A DNA stretch of 64,000 nucleotides, taken from positions 50,517,257 to 50,581,256 of the forward strand of contig NC_068364.1 of NCBI RefSeq assembly GCF_020536995.1. Direction: 5' to 3'. Source of the stretch: Dreissena polymorpha (Eukaryota > Mollusca > Bivalvia > Myida > Dreissenidae). Each line of letters starts with the position of its first letter. Position 1 is the first letter of the stretch. This document shows, piece after piece, positions 1-11,380 of this stretch. The notes under the pieces were generated by a model that was not told where the DNA came from, made no database searches, and was given only the letters and a program-made list of their open reading frames with translations. The position numbers were made by a program, and so were the translations under genes.

Positions 1-691
1 TGGCTACTTTCCTCTTATACATTTTGAATTAATGTCAAAGTGCATGATTTTAAATGATTGTATCATACATTTCATAAAATAAGCATAGGTCATACCATAT
101 TATTGCAGGAGAAATTCGAGAATTCTCATTTGGAATATGAATGATATTCTGGACGGCTTACCTCTTAATATGTATATAAAAACGCATAAATAAACATTAT
201 ATGTTTCACAGAATAAAATATAATGATATGTTTCACGTAGCAATAAATGAAGAGCTAGGTAAATATGTATTTCAGACTTGGGTTGAGTTTAAATTGCGGC
301 AATGCTTTTCGAATCGCCTAAGGGTTAAGCGATCATGATAGAAACATAAGGGGGTAGCGCTATACAAATGTTGTGGACGGATGTTCTATAACAAAGCTAA
401 TTTAACAAGGCACATTTAGATAGTTTTGTGGATATTAGGCATTTTAAGACAAGTGAATAAGAAACACATATTTTATCCATCAGCTAAATTATTTTGTAGC
501 ACAATATAGGACTCATACAGAAAAGATAAGGTTTTCTCCACGGATATTTTTAGATAAGGTTTATTCCACAGATACTTTTAGAAGATAGGGACTACTTTTT
601 TGGCCTTTCACCCCTGATTGCGTCATTCAGGTCATTGGATACGCAGTCGTTAGACTAGTTAACGAGTGTTTGTGTTTGCGGTGGATTAGTA
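1..691. other. Anonymous AT-rich sequence
   Basis: I see no open frame with a recognisable domain, no RNA gene and no clear repeat in this stretch. Confidence 0.4.
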
Positions 692-836
692 TAGGGATAA
701 TACACGTTTTCGAGGGCATAATCATCTGCGGGCGCTCGAAAAATCCGTTCCTGCCCAAGTGCGCAACACGAGAGCAGGAACGGATTTTGAGAGCCTCCGC
801 AGATGATCATGTCCGAGAAAATGTGTATTTTCCCTA
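692..836. mobile_element. Short foldback MITE
   Basis: The ends are inverted copies: 'tagggataatacacgttttc' on the left is mirrored by 'gaaaatgtgtattttcccta' on the right. The inner arms around 'atcatctgcgg' and 'ccgcagatgat', and around 'aatccgttcctgc' and 'gcaggaacggatt', also pair, so almost the whole 145 bp folds into one hairpin. It has no coding capacity. The left end resembles that of the element at 1518, which suggests one superfamily, but I could not assign it. Confidence 0.6.
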
Positions 837-1517
837 TTAATGCATAAACAATTCACACATACCAAAATAATTTTAAATAACATTGAAAACAATATGTTTG
901 TTCATTCGACATCGACAAAATAATTCGATTATTTCAATACAGTTCAAGGTTGTGTTTTACATATGCCTCACTCGGTCATCATTCGAAATGACGAGGGTTT
1001 ACCTTCGGATAGGCAGTTTTCGATTTAAAATGTGTTTAAACAGTGAATAATGCAAAGTTGAAATGCAGCCGCGCAAAGAAAGAAATGATGAATTATTTTG
1101 GAATTTACAGCAGGAACGTTTAAGGTACATAAACACTTACATTTACAGCATAGTCTTTTGAAAGTGTTGCGTAAGTAGCCTTAACTTCAGTGACGTTGCC
1201 AATAAAATAAAGCTGTTGTCAAGAAAGTGCAGATGGTATAACTTGAAAAGTGGATTAAAATAGTCATTATCCCCGCATGCATGAGGAAACTGGTGCTTAT
1301 TCAGTTCCCCATTTATGCTTGGAAAGTCGTCGAAGGCTGGAGAAGGGAAGTAACTGCGCGTGGACCAGATTATGGATATGAAAAACACATAACATGGCTT
1401 GAACGGCTAGTGAATCGCATTTTTTAATACACGATTTCTCCCGTTCAAGCCGGCCTTTTGCCAAGTTTCTGCATCCCCGACAGAGGGCATTAAAGATATA
1501 GTTTATGCAAAATAAGA

Positions 1518-1640
1518 GGATAATACACGGCTGAGCCGGGCCGAGCAGTGATAATCGGCCCGCAGGAAGCATAACGGCCCGAGGACTTTAGCGACCTGGG
1601 GCAGATTATCACTGCCCGGCCCGACTCAGCCGGGTATTTA
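1518..1640. mobile_element. Short foldback MITE, GC-rich arms
   Basis: The left arm 'ggctgagccgggccgagcag' followed by 'tgataatc' is mirrored by 'gattatcactgcccggcccg' followed by 'actcagccggg'. The outer end 'ggataatacacg' matches the left end of the element at 692, although the inner sequence is unrelated. The arms are far richer in GC than the surroundings. It is non-coding. Confidence 0.55.
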
Positions 1641-3248
1641 ACGTCTATAATATATATCTTACTTTTATACTACATTATAGATGGGCACAGGTTTTGAGTC
1701 ATACAATCATACTTGTTTGGTCCTTCACTAAATTTATGAGGAACAAGCTTTCCGTACTTATATTTTCATTGAATTGATTACGCAAATTATAACGTATCTC
1801 GTGTGACGTAATTTAAATGACGAAACAAGCTAGACGCTTTGGATTAAAAGACAACAACGATGGATTATGAATGTGAATAACAGTGTTGGGATATAAAACT
1901 GGAATGAAACTGGTGAGACTGCATTTTCGTTTTCGTTAAAATGTCGAATGTACTCGAATAACGAGATGTTTTGTTGAACAATCGATGGATTAAATTTAAG
2001 AAAAGTATCAATGAATTGTTCTTTAACAGTTCGAAGGAAATCGATGTTGAGTTAAAAGGGTAATTTCTTTGATGAATAAGTCGATACTTTGTCAGTCGAT
2101 CAAAGAATGTCTATTCACAAAGAATTGCCTGCTTGCATCCAGTGCTTTAAAATGGAAGAGATGGATGGCGATGAAGAAATGTGTCCAGAATTTTAACTCG
2201 TAGAAGCAAATTGAACTTTACGAAAATAAACATGGTTATTAGATCTACACAACTTCACGTAGTCGTCAACACATTTTGTAAATTTCAAAATAGCAGCCAT
2301 TTTTGTTTTCGGTATTTTACAGTGATGAAACCAGAATTGTAATTTGAACACAACCGTCTGTGTTCTACTTGAGTGTGTAACATTTGGAACGCTGATTAAA
2401 TTTGAATCGAGGCGTATAGCGATATTTTGTCTTGTTACTCTTCTTTTCAATTAATTTAATGTGTTTTTGCTTTTATTTTATAAATTAAAGACTACTATGT
2501 TTATTGCATCAGGAATAAATTAAATACAAAAAATATTGTAGGACAAATAGAATACTATGTTAGTGTGATTGTGTACTTAAATTTATCCCATGAGTGAAGA
2601 AAGGTTTACATGGAGACGCTTGCCGAGCCTTGTTAGCCTTTCTGAGACGATATTAAAATCGAGGCGTAGAGCGATATTTTGTCTCGTTACTCTTCTTTTG
2701 CGTGGAATTCTTATGGTCTATGTCGACATCGGAAAAAAATGTACGTAACCATTCTTGCAATTGCTGATGATGGCTCTTGAGAAATGTACATACACATTGA
2801 CAACGAACGGAATGTATACTCAATTGGTACGAAGCATTTTCCAAAAAATAAAAGCAAAAATACCAGGTTTATTCGATTGTGTTTGGCCATTAATGATCCA
2901 AAAAGGATTGACATGTTAAGATGGATCGATTTCATGCCGGGACATGAGTTACAACAAAATACTCAGAATTCGTTGCACCGTTTTTAGTGGCGGATGTGAC
3001 AAATCGCGTATCTTCTAGAATAGCAGTTTAAAACATTTGCATTGGATCAAGTTAAATCTACCATCTTTTGCGTCATGAAACGTTAGGTCACTCTATAAAA
3101 TATGAAATAATTGATCAGTTGTTTAATGGTTTGTATAGCATTGTTTTGTATTGAACTACAAGAATGTGTGACACGTAAATCCAACGTGTAGATCTCTTGT
3201 TTGTTTTTGGTTTTTTTATTATGCAAACTGGTCTTTTCTTTCCTGTAG
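1641..3248. other. Non-coding stretch with one 43-bp direct repeat
   Basis: The only structure seen is a 43-bp direct repeat at 2405-2447 and 2657-2699, starting 'aatcgaggcgta' and differing at a few bases. Short open frames here show no domain and probably arise by chance. The last bases, from about 3190, form a pyrimidine-rich tract leading to the splice acceptor of the zinc-finger exon that follows. Confidence 0.35.
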
Positions 3249-3531
3249 GTGCACATCACATAACGAAACTAAAGATTTTGCCAGCGAGACATGTGGGAGG
3301 TCTTTTGCTATAATGGCAGACCTAAGAGCGCACATTACACATCATCAAGAAGCGAAGTTTAAATGTGACACATGCGGACCTCAAACGAATAGGGGAAACC
3401 AATATGATGATCACATGGCTATGCATCTTGGGACCAAGAATAATGCATGCAAATGCGAAAAGACATACACTCACCAGCCGAATTTTATAGGCATCAGAAA
3501 TCTTGAAAACATGAAAAAAAGGAAATACTAA
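3249..3531 (+). CDS. C2H2 zinc-finger terminal exon (partial or decaying)
   Basis: The open frame runs from a likely acceptor ('tttctttcctgtag', AG at 3247-3248) to a stop at 3531. It encodes three finger-like segments. The first, 'ETCGRSFAIMADLRAHITHH', keeps one Cys and the H-x3-H but has Ser where the first Cys belongs. The second is canonical: C-x2-C-x12-H-x3-H, from FKCDTC to HMAMH. The third, from ACKCEKTY, is degenerate. An ATG at 3313 would give 72 residues, but the first finger begins upstream of it, so I favour a spliced exon. C2H2 fingers generally bind DNA; the target cannot be inferred. No partner exon was found. It could equally be a pseudogene, since two of the three fingers are damaged. 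Confidence 0.4.
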
Positions 3532-3701
3532 TGCAGTTGCAAATAACAATACGTAACCAGCTTAAGAAAAGGCTTAAACGAGTAAACGCTATTTGTGCTG
3601 TATGTTTTTATAGTGGTATGATACCAGATCATTTCGCTTAAGCCTATGTAATATCACAGGAGGGAAGCCCATATTTTTATTTTTAAATATATATATGCTA
3701 T

Positions 3702-4754
3702 AATCGAAACAAGGAGTGCAACTTCATTTGCCGAACAACTAGAACATCTTTACTGTAAACCATGTAACTCGAATGATTTTTAACGAATCAACTACACACC
3801 GGTTGTTTTCGAAAGCTAATAAAATTATTTATCAGGAAAAATTAACATCAGTACCATTGATCCAGCAGTATTTCGATACCAGCCCTCGGAAGTTGACACT
3901 CACGGAAAACATTTTGGTCGGACACCGTAGTGTCTAATAAAGCTTCATTTTCCGATCGTTTCAAACAGTAGAAACACAAAGATTACATGACTGTTCGTCA
4001 TTTAAACGGTAATTTCCCGTTCAATAAACATTAATGAATCGATTTCAATACATTTTATAGTCATTCGCACACCATCAAAGGTGCTTTTCACTCCGATGTG
4101 AAAGTAAACAACCAAGATGTTAATTTGTGAAGGAAAGTGTTGGAATCCTCTGACGTCATTCGATAAGAAATGTGTTCACATGCGTTCTTTTTATTGGTTG
4201 GGCGGAATTTCCCGAGTATCTCCGTAAAAATGTGAGTGAGAAATTGATTAAAACCGACCAATCCTAGTTTGCTTTTACAAAATCTCTGACGTCATCAAAG
4301 GGTTTCCCAGAGTCAACATATATTTTTTCTGTTTAGATTTAGATTTCGTAAAACGCGATAAAATGGTGTTAACCATACTTTTTCGATGAAAATGGGTATT
4401 GTAACCGATTGAAAAATGTTTAATGTGCATACAGGTGTTGTTTATCTACCGTTTAATGACTTGGTTATTGAGTTTTAACCTTTTTTAAGTGATCGACATG
4501 GAAAATCTCTATATGGACACTACGGTGTCCAACCAAACACGATTTTGGAAATGGGTCAACTTTTGAGGGCAGGTATCGAAATACTTCTGGATCAATGGTA
4601 CTTATGTTAATTTTTCCTGATACATTATTTTATTAGCTTTCGAAAACAAGATGTGTATAGTTGATTTGTTAATTATTTTTTCGAGTTACATAGTTTACAG
4701 TAAAGATGATGTAGTTTTTCGGAAAATGAAGTTACACTCCTTGTTTCTATTATA

Positions 4755-4765
<11 letters not shown>
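3702..4765. mobile_element. Large foldback element with ~240-bp inverted arms
   Basis: The left arm (about 3702-3945) and right arm (about 4505-4765) are inverted copies. Paired landmarks include 'gaaacaaggagtg' with 'cactccttgtttc', 'ttttcgaaagctaataaaat' with 'attttattagctttcgaaaa', 'accattgatcca' with 'tggatcaatggt', and 'gacaccgtagtgtc' with 'gacactacggtgtc'. The ~560-bp centre is unique and holds two TGACGTCA sites (about 4150 and 4285). There is no ORF. I read it as a non-autonomous foldback or long-TIR DNA transposon. After the (AT)n run, 4823-4890 repeats part of the right arm again, so the end has rearranged. Confidence 0.6.

Positions 4766-4822
<57 letters not shown>
4756..4822. repeat. 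(AT)n microsatellite
   Basis: About 33 AT dinucleotides, lying between the right arm of the foldback element and a second partial copy of that arm. Confidence 0.95.
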
Positions 4823-4825
<3 letters not shown>

Positions 4826-5153
4826 TTTTTCCTGATAAATTATTTTATTAGCTTTCGAAAACAACCGGTGTGTAGTTGATTCGTTAAAAATTGTTCATAA
4901 TACTATGGGCTTCATTCCTGTGGGTACGTCTACACAATTTGGTTGTGACATGAAAATAATGAATGACAATTTATAGGACAACAACATAAAAATGAAAAAA
5001 TCATTATGGTAAATAAAGTTTAATAAAAAAAGGAATTAAAACTGAATCCGTTTTCGAACCACTTAAGTTATCTAAATTAAAATCAGTCAACATTATTACT
5101 TTCTTCTACATTCATTTAAAGCATAGCGATTATGCTTCTTCCGACAAATAGTA

Positions 5154-5222
5154 AGGCTGCGTGGCGAAATGGTAGCGCATTGTCTTTTGTCAACAGTAGA
5201 TTGAGATTCGAATTCCTGGGCT
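5154..5222 (+). other. tRNA-like sequence (tRNA pseudogene or SINE head)
   Basis: It has a box-A-like 'tggcgaaatggtagcgc' and a box-B-like 'agattcgaattcc' at tRNA-like spacing, with 'gctgcgt' at the start. No good acceptor or anticodon stem forms, so it is not a functional tRNA. It may be the 5' head of a SINE or a decayed tRNA gene. Confidence 0.4.
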
Positions 5223-5739
5223 GACAACACTTTTATTCATGTTTTTATAGATATTACAATGAGTTAAGGCTATTTAAAACGTTCTAGATTTGTCAGTAAA
5301 CATATTAAATATGACATTTATTCGGCATGGTGACGGGCCAATGTCAGAATTGAAAGTCAAAAGTGATGAATTTTCGGATTCGCTCTGTTTCCTTAACATG
5401 GATGGGATGATGTTATATTAATTCGCAGTATTACAAAAGACAAACACGAGGTAATTGATGGATCAGTTATACGATATAGTTAACATCGCCCATCATTCGA
5501 CAATTTCCGAAACGGAAACACAACGTCATAGATGAATCAGTTTATTCTTTCAAGTTTGCATAACAGCAATATATCAGGTAATCAAACTGAGAACAAACAG
5601 TGCATCAGTGGAATGCTCTGTTACATTAATTAAATTTCACAGGTTGGAATCGGGTCTTATATTCTTTTTTAAGATGTCTTTTTCATTATTATCGAATGTA
5701 TATTTTAATTACATTAATACTCCACTTTGCGTTATGTAT

Positions 5740-6780
5740 TACTTAATTGCGCGCAGGATTGGTACTTCATGTTGCGTTGCTTATCAGTATGTAACTATCA
5801 GGATGGGTACTTCATTTAGCGTTGCTAATTACTATGTTGCGTTCAGGATTGGTACTTCACTTTGCGTTGCTCATTACTATGTTGCGGTCAGGATGAATAC
5901 TTCGTATTGCGTTGCTAATTACTATGCTGCGATAAGGATGGGTACTTCGTATTGCGTTGCTAATTACTATGTTGCGATCAATATGGGTACTTCGTATTGC
6001 GTTGCTAATTACTATGCTGCGATCAGGATGAGTACTTCGTATTGCGTTGCTTATTACTATGTTGCGATCAGGATGAGTACTTCGTATTGCGTTGCTAATT
6101 ACTATGTTGCGATCAGGATTGGTACTTCATTTAGCGTTGCTAATTACTATGCTGCGATCAAGATGGGTACTTCATGTTGCGTTGCTTATTACTATGCTGC
6201 GATCAGGATGGGAAATTCATTTAGCGCTGCTTATTACTATGTTGCGATCAGGATGGGTACTTCGTATTGTGTTGCTAATTACTATGTTGCGATTAAGATA
6301 GGTACTTCATATTGCGTTGCTAATTACTATGCTGCGATCAGGATTGGTACTTCATTTAGCGTTGCTAATTACTATGCTGCGATCAAGATGGGTACTTCAT
6401 GTTGCGTTGCTTATTACTATGCTGCGATCAGGATGGGAACTTCATTTAGAGTAGCTTATTACTATTTTGCGATCAGGATGGGTACTTCATTTGGCGTTGC
6501 TAATTACTATGTTGCGATCAGTATAGGTACTTCGTATTAAATTGCTAATCACTATGTTGCGATCAGGATTGGTACTTCATTTAGCGTTGCTAATTACTAT
6601 GTTGCGATCAGGATGGGTACTTCGTTTTGCGTTGCTAATTACTATGCTGCGATCAGTATGAGTACTTCGTTTCGCATTGCTACTTGCTATGTTGCGATCG
6701 GGATGGGTACTTCGTTTTGCGTTTCTAATTACTATGTTGCGATCAGGATGGGTACTTCGTTTTGCGTTGTTTTTAATATG
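5740..6780. repeat. 45-bp minisatellite, array 1 (~23 units)
   Basis: Tandem 45-bp units have the consensus core 'gttgctaattactatgttgc' followed by 'gatcaggatgggtacttcg'. Because 45 is a multiple of 3 and the unit has few stops, long frames stay open; one of 310 codons runs from 5608 to 6540. It translates to near-identical 15-residue repeats of the type GTSFCVANYYVAIRM. Other frames and the opposite strand are open too, so I treat it as non-coding. Decayed units continue to about 7050. The right flank (6781-7158) matches the right flank of the second minisatellite field at 38,626-39,015. Confidence 0.9.
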
Positions 6781-7158
6781 TTGATCTTACGATCGGATCC
6801 TCGTTTTGCGTAGTTAATGACAATGTTGCGTTAATAATTTGGACTTTATTTTGAATTGTTTTTATCCGAACTTTGTTTTAAAAAAACATTGAATTAAATT
6901 GCGAATAGGGAAATTGTTAATTTTACTCTATCCCTTTTCATGTCGCGCTAAGGATAGGAACTTCATTTTTCATCGTTAATAACTACGATGCGATTTGGAT
7001 TGGAGCTTGATTTTGCTGTGTTAATTACTATTTTGCGATAAGGACATTCATTATAAAAAGTTATATTAAAAACATTATGACGTCATGTGATATTCTATAT
7101 TTAAACAGGTTTTGTTTATTGTACATGCTGACATAGATATGCATTAACATTAAGTACA
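6781..7158. repeat. Right flank of array 1, duplicated at 38,626-39,015
   Basis: The flank begins around 'cgatcggatcctc' and includes 'gttaatgacaatgttgcgt', 'gcgataaggacattcatt' and 'tgctgacatagatat'. All of these recur in order at 38,640-39,005. It holds scattered decayed 45-bp units. The homology stops at about 7158. In the other copy the sequence continues straight into what lies here at 13,112. Confidence 0.75.
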
Positions 7159-7305
7159 AGATAAGTATTGATGCAAAGCATCAAAGGGCGTCGGGAATTT
7201 CAGTGTAAAAGGCACTCAATGAAGTTACATAGAACGATTTTTTTTCTACTGTAAATATTAATATATTGGCCGATTATTTTAAACAAAATAGAAAAAGATA
7301 CTGGT

Positions 7306-7416
7306 ATAACCATTATCTATGATTGTGTGTTACAACTCCCAAATAACCATTGTCTATGATGTTGTGTTATAACCCCCAAATAACAATTATCTATGATTTT
7401 GTGTTGTAACCCCCAA
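7306..7416. repeat. 37-bp tandem repeat, three units
   Basis: Three diverged 37-bp units start at 7306, 7343 and 7380, each beginning 'ataac' and ending 'cccaa'. Confidence 0.85.
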
Positions 7417-7646
7417 ATATTTCATAGTTCATTTTATTTACATTGGTTTCCTTTTTTTTTTACTGGCATCCGTGTGCAGTTTTCATTAATGGAACAGAAC
7501 TGTGTAGGTTTTAAAAAATCGGCTTCATCTTGTAAGCGTAATTTCATATTTTTCTCAACTTCAAGGGGAGATGATTCTGAACTTATTCTTACGTTGCTCA
7601 TTTACGATAGTGGTTGAGTACTCATTAATATGAAAACACTGTAAAA

Positions 7647-7910
7647 GTTTTAATGTGTTTACGACCCCCCCCTCCCACCCTCTCACACATATATTTCATG
7701 GGCATAATAAAAACAAAAAATGGTTACAATAAAACAGCATATTTATTTAAACTAAAATGTCTACATCAAAACAAAAAGTTAACATAGAACACAAATAAAA
7801 TAATTTGATTATACTGGGGCTCGAACGCTGGGCCTCTCACATGTGAAGCGAGCGTGTAACCACTACACTACGGAACCGCTTGAAAAATCACATTCTAACT
7901 AAGATATTAA
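7647..7910 (-). mobile_element. tRNA-derived SINE, copy 1
   Basis: Read on the minus strand, a tRNA-like head (7806-7879) has the box A 'gtagtgtagtggttacacg' and box B 'gttcgagcccc'. It resembles tRNA-Val with a CAC anticodon, but the acceptor stem does not pair. A body of about 170 bp follows, ending in a C/A-rich tail. The same arrangement recurs at 8225-8490 with high identity, including sequence on the outer side of the head ('taagatatta'). Confidence 0.7.
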
Positions 7911-8224
7911 TAAGCTATTAAAAGTCGGTTTAAATGTAAACCCGGAAGTTTAAACGCTGGATAGTGGGCGGGGTTAAAGGTCCATACCAAAGGGTCCATA
8001 CCACTGGCAAGATACGGTCAGGCCTGCGGTCTTCTATATGTGGTTCTTAAAAAAAACTGTAGGAGGACTTAATGGTAATGAGACTGGGGTGGTGCTCCTC
8101 ATTGATAAGCGGCTGCTTCCTTTATCAAGACTCATTATTACAATTAATAATACGTGTCGCGCTTCGCGCTCTATAGCGCCTTTATTAGTAACTAGGTGGT
8201 TGCTAGGATAGTGGAACAAAGAAG

Positions 8225-8490
8225 GTTTTAATGTGTTTACGAACCGCCCCCCCCCCTACCCTCTCACACATATATTTCATCGGCATAATAAAAACAAAAA
8301 ATGGTTACAATAAAACTGCATATTTATTTAAACTAAAATGTCTACATCAAAACAAAAAGTTAACATAGAACACAAATAAAATCATTTGATTCTACTGGGG
8401 CTCGAACCTATGACCTCTCACATGAGAAACGAGCGTGTAACCACTACACTACGGACCCGATTGAAAAATCACCTTCTAACTAAGATATTA
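8225..8490 (-). mobile_element. tRNA-derived SINE, copy 2
   Basis: This is the second copy of the element at 7647, in the same orientation. Head and body match closely, from 'ggttttaatgtgtttacg' to 'ctaactaagatatta'. The acceptor-stem halves again fail to pair, so it is not a functional tRNA-Val. The two copies are about 315 bp apart with unrelated sequence between them. Confidence 0.7.
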
Positions 8491-9177
8491 AGGTAGTGGG
8501 AGGCTAATGGTTACTTTTCCAGAAAAAAACACTTTGTTATTATTTCGACATAAAAAATTGTATATCACAACAAATTGCAAAATTTTAAAACTTTTTATTA
8601 GCCGGTTAACTTTTTATACTTGGTTGCATGCACCTACCCCTTGACTCGGTTGGGCGTTTTCTATGGATTTACCCGATATCCAAAATATATAGTTTTTTTT
8701 GTAATGGGATATACATATATTTTGACATTTAACTTATTAAACGTACTCGACTGGATTTTGTTAGAAGATACAGAATTTAAAAAGTGTCATTGAAAGAGAA
8801 TTGTGCCCTTGATGTCCAATAATATATGCACTTATCTGGACAAAATGGCAAAAACGACAACAAATGGTTCAGTGACAAGACACGTTTTATGTCACTTGTA
8901 GTGTGATGAAATGCATATATTGTACATATTTATTTAACACAACATATTTTATACACACTGAATGAATTTCAGGAAGTTTTACCGTTTCTATCTCAAGAAA
9001 TTTTATTTTGAGTATGCCTACACCAATTCATTTTCAAGCAATGAATTTACGTATAAATTTGTATATCACTTCTTTTGGGTTTTTTTCTAGTTGCTTATTA
9101 AAAGCTACAGTTATAAACCATGACATGTGAAGAAATTTAGCTAACTTTGAATTAATATTGATATAATAACTCATTAA

Positions 9178-9760
9178 CAAGAGCACCGCATAACGGGTGC
9201 CAAGCTCGGCTGCGACAGCTTGTCAGAATTATTATCTATTTTTTTTAGAATTCACAGTGACCTTGACCTTTGACCTACTGACCCAAAAATGGGAGTGGCG
9301 TGTAAAACTCATCAAGGTGCATGTACATATGAAGTTTCAAAGTTGTAGTTGGAAGCACTGTGATGTTAGAGACAAAGTTAATGTTTTATATTAGAGGTCT
9401 TAGTGACCTTGACCTTTGACCTAGTGACCCAAAAATGGACGTGGCATGTAGAACTCATCAAGGTGCATGTACACATGAAGTTTCAAAGTTGTAGGTGGAA
9501 GCACTATGATATTAGAGGCAAAGTTAAAGTTTTATATTTGAGGTCACAGTGACCTTGACCTTTGACCTAGTGACCCAAAAATGGGTGTGGCGTGTAGAAC
9601 TCATCAAGATGCAAGTACATATGAAGTTTAAAAGTTGTAGGTGGAAGCACTTTAATTTTAGAGCCAATGTAAAGGTTTTAGCACGACGGCGGACGTCGGA
9701 CGACGAAGAGGCTATGACAATACCTCGGAGTTTTCTACGAAAACAGCCGAGCTAATAATA
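9178..9760. repeat. Bivalve-type element with three 146-bp internal repeats
   Basis: Three units start with 'tgaccttgacctttgacct' or a close variant at 9258, 9404 and 9550. Each continues through 'gacccaaaaatgg', 'aactcatcaag' and 'gtggaagca'. The element is bracketed by short inverted motifs, 'agctcggctg' at about 9203 and 'cagccgagct' at about 9744. Open frames inside are by-products of the repeat. Related but diverged motifs appear at 60,110 and 60,880. Confidence 0.7.
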
Positions 9761-10079
9761 CAATCTTAAGGTCACCTGAAGTCAAAAGGCAACATATGAA
9801 TACAGGCGCAGTTCACCACAAAATGTCAAAGTTGTCCCAATATTACGTAGCATAAATATGTATAAGTTATCATGTTTCTTTAAACATGTTGCACAATAAT
9901 ATACAACTTATATTTTAATAAAAACAGCCAGATTAATGACAACTAGATGTACATAATTTAGTATCAGTATAAAGCCATTGCGTGATTTTGACTGGCCGCG
10001 TGTCATTTGAAAGTCATATTATCTCGTTCCGTCACTTTTCGTCACTGAAAAACTGACCGATTTTAGGGACCACTTCAGA

Positions 10080-10863
10080 TAAAATATGTTTTTGCGTTAG
10101 TGACTTTTTGTAGTCCCTCATTGTTTTTAGCAATGAAAGTATCCTCTCCGGAACTAGAAAATATGGCTTTTTAATGACACAAGGCCAGTCCATATCCCGC
10201 AATGTTTTCAGCTGTTGGTCGCTTTAGAGTTCCTCTATGCAACAGCACGTCTAACAATCTAATGTTCTTTGCCTTTAAGGCTTTTCATGACTTAAACAAA
10301 CTGAATTATGGATTGCAGTAATAGTAAAAATGTGGGCCATATTGTCAGTAATTTTACATGTTTTAAGCAAAGATCCCAGTGCTTCAACATCATCAGGAGC
10401 ACTGTGGGCGTTGCAGGTTGCCTGGAGAACACGTTCACTAGATCTTCCTGTTTGTGTGACTGTCCAGGATACGACTTTTGAAAACCGGCAAAGAGTCCAC
10501 AAAACTGCTTACACAATTACAAAACGTTTCAAAACAGTGTGTGTTCAGCAATGCACTAACCAAAACCGGAAAATCAAACCTGCGCCCATTATGTGCAACA
10601 AAAATGGCTCTGGGAAACTTTGCAAGCCACGTCATATAATCATGTAGAGAAGTTTTAATTGATACACTATCAAGACTTCCGCCATTTACACGCATTATGC
10701 CATGATCATCAACAGAGATGCCAATCACTTTCTGAGCTTCGAAAGAAATTGGCACTGTTGTCTTCACATATGTCGAGAACTTTAAACCCGTCTTCAAATG
10801 CACAACAGCAATCTGAGTAATATCAGGCATAACTGTACCTCGAACTGAAATACAAAATGGCAT
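10080..10863 (-). pseudogene. Decayed DEDDh exonuclease domain (TREX/PML-type)
   Basis: A likely acceptor ('ttttgtatttcag') leads into an open frame with 'PDITQIAVVHL', 'TTVPISFEAQKVIGI' and the Exo II block 'FVAHNGRRFDFPVL', then 'FVDSLPVFKS'. The Exo III block 'NAHSAPDDVEALGSLL', with its His and Asp, follows in another frame at about 10,360-10,420. Similarity to the C-terminal part of the family ('RPTAENIAGYGLALCH') continues in fragments to about 10,080. At least two frameshifts separate the blocks, and the Exo I block with its first catalytic acidic residues is missing or lies in an unseen exon. The intact family removes nucleotides from 3' ends. It lies on the same strand as the transposase exons at 11,381-12,390, but a joint transcript is unproven. 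Confidence 0.6.
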
Positions 10864-11380
10864 TCACACAATGCTTATTTCATGAATTTTATAATTCCCC
10901 TTTAAGTTTTATTCTGACGCCTTATATGATCGTTGGTTATGAGAAAATCAATTTTCAGCACAACAAGAACATTACATATTGACACGTCGTTGAACTCAAA
11001 TTATCGCTTGTGAAAAGAATTCACCATTTATATGAATAGCTCAGAATTTTAATATACCTATGCTCCTTCATAAGATTTATTACTAAAAGTAATGAATTTA
11101 TTTTAAAAAGTTGTAATATTTTGAATAGCTTTTAATATTTATAATAACAATCACAAGTATTTTTAATAATGTGCCTGCCCTGGGGTTCTTACCAAAAATC
11201 TTTTAAAAAATGTAATTTTACCAAACTATGAACACAGTGCCTTTAATAAAACAATTATTATTAATATGTTTCATGTTCACCTGAAATAGGAAATAAGAAG
11301 ACAGTTGATGAGAAAAAATACTACCATTTGGCACCAGTATAGTCAATAACATTGTATTAAAAGTTAGTTTTTACACTTAC

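Noticed and set aside
5608-6540. A 310-codon frame of 15-residue repeats as a protein-coding gene
   Set aside because: It lies on a 45-bp tandem repeat with few stops in several frames on both strands, so long open frames are expected without selection. Kept only as a testable finding.
7806-7879. Functional tRNA-Val (CAC) on the minus strand
   Set aside because: The acceptor stem does not pair, and the same sequence recurs at 8388-8459 with a shared 3' body, so it is the head of a SINE.
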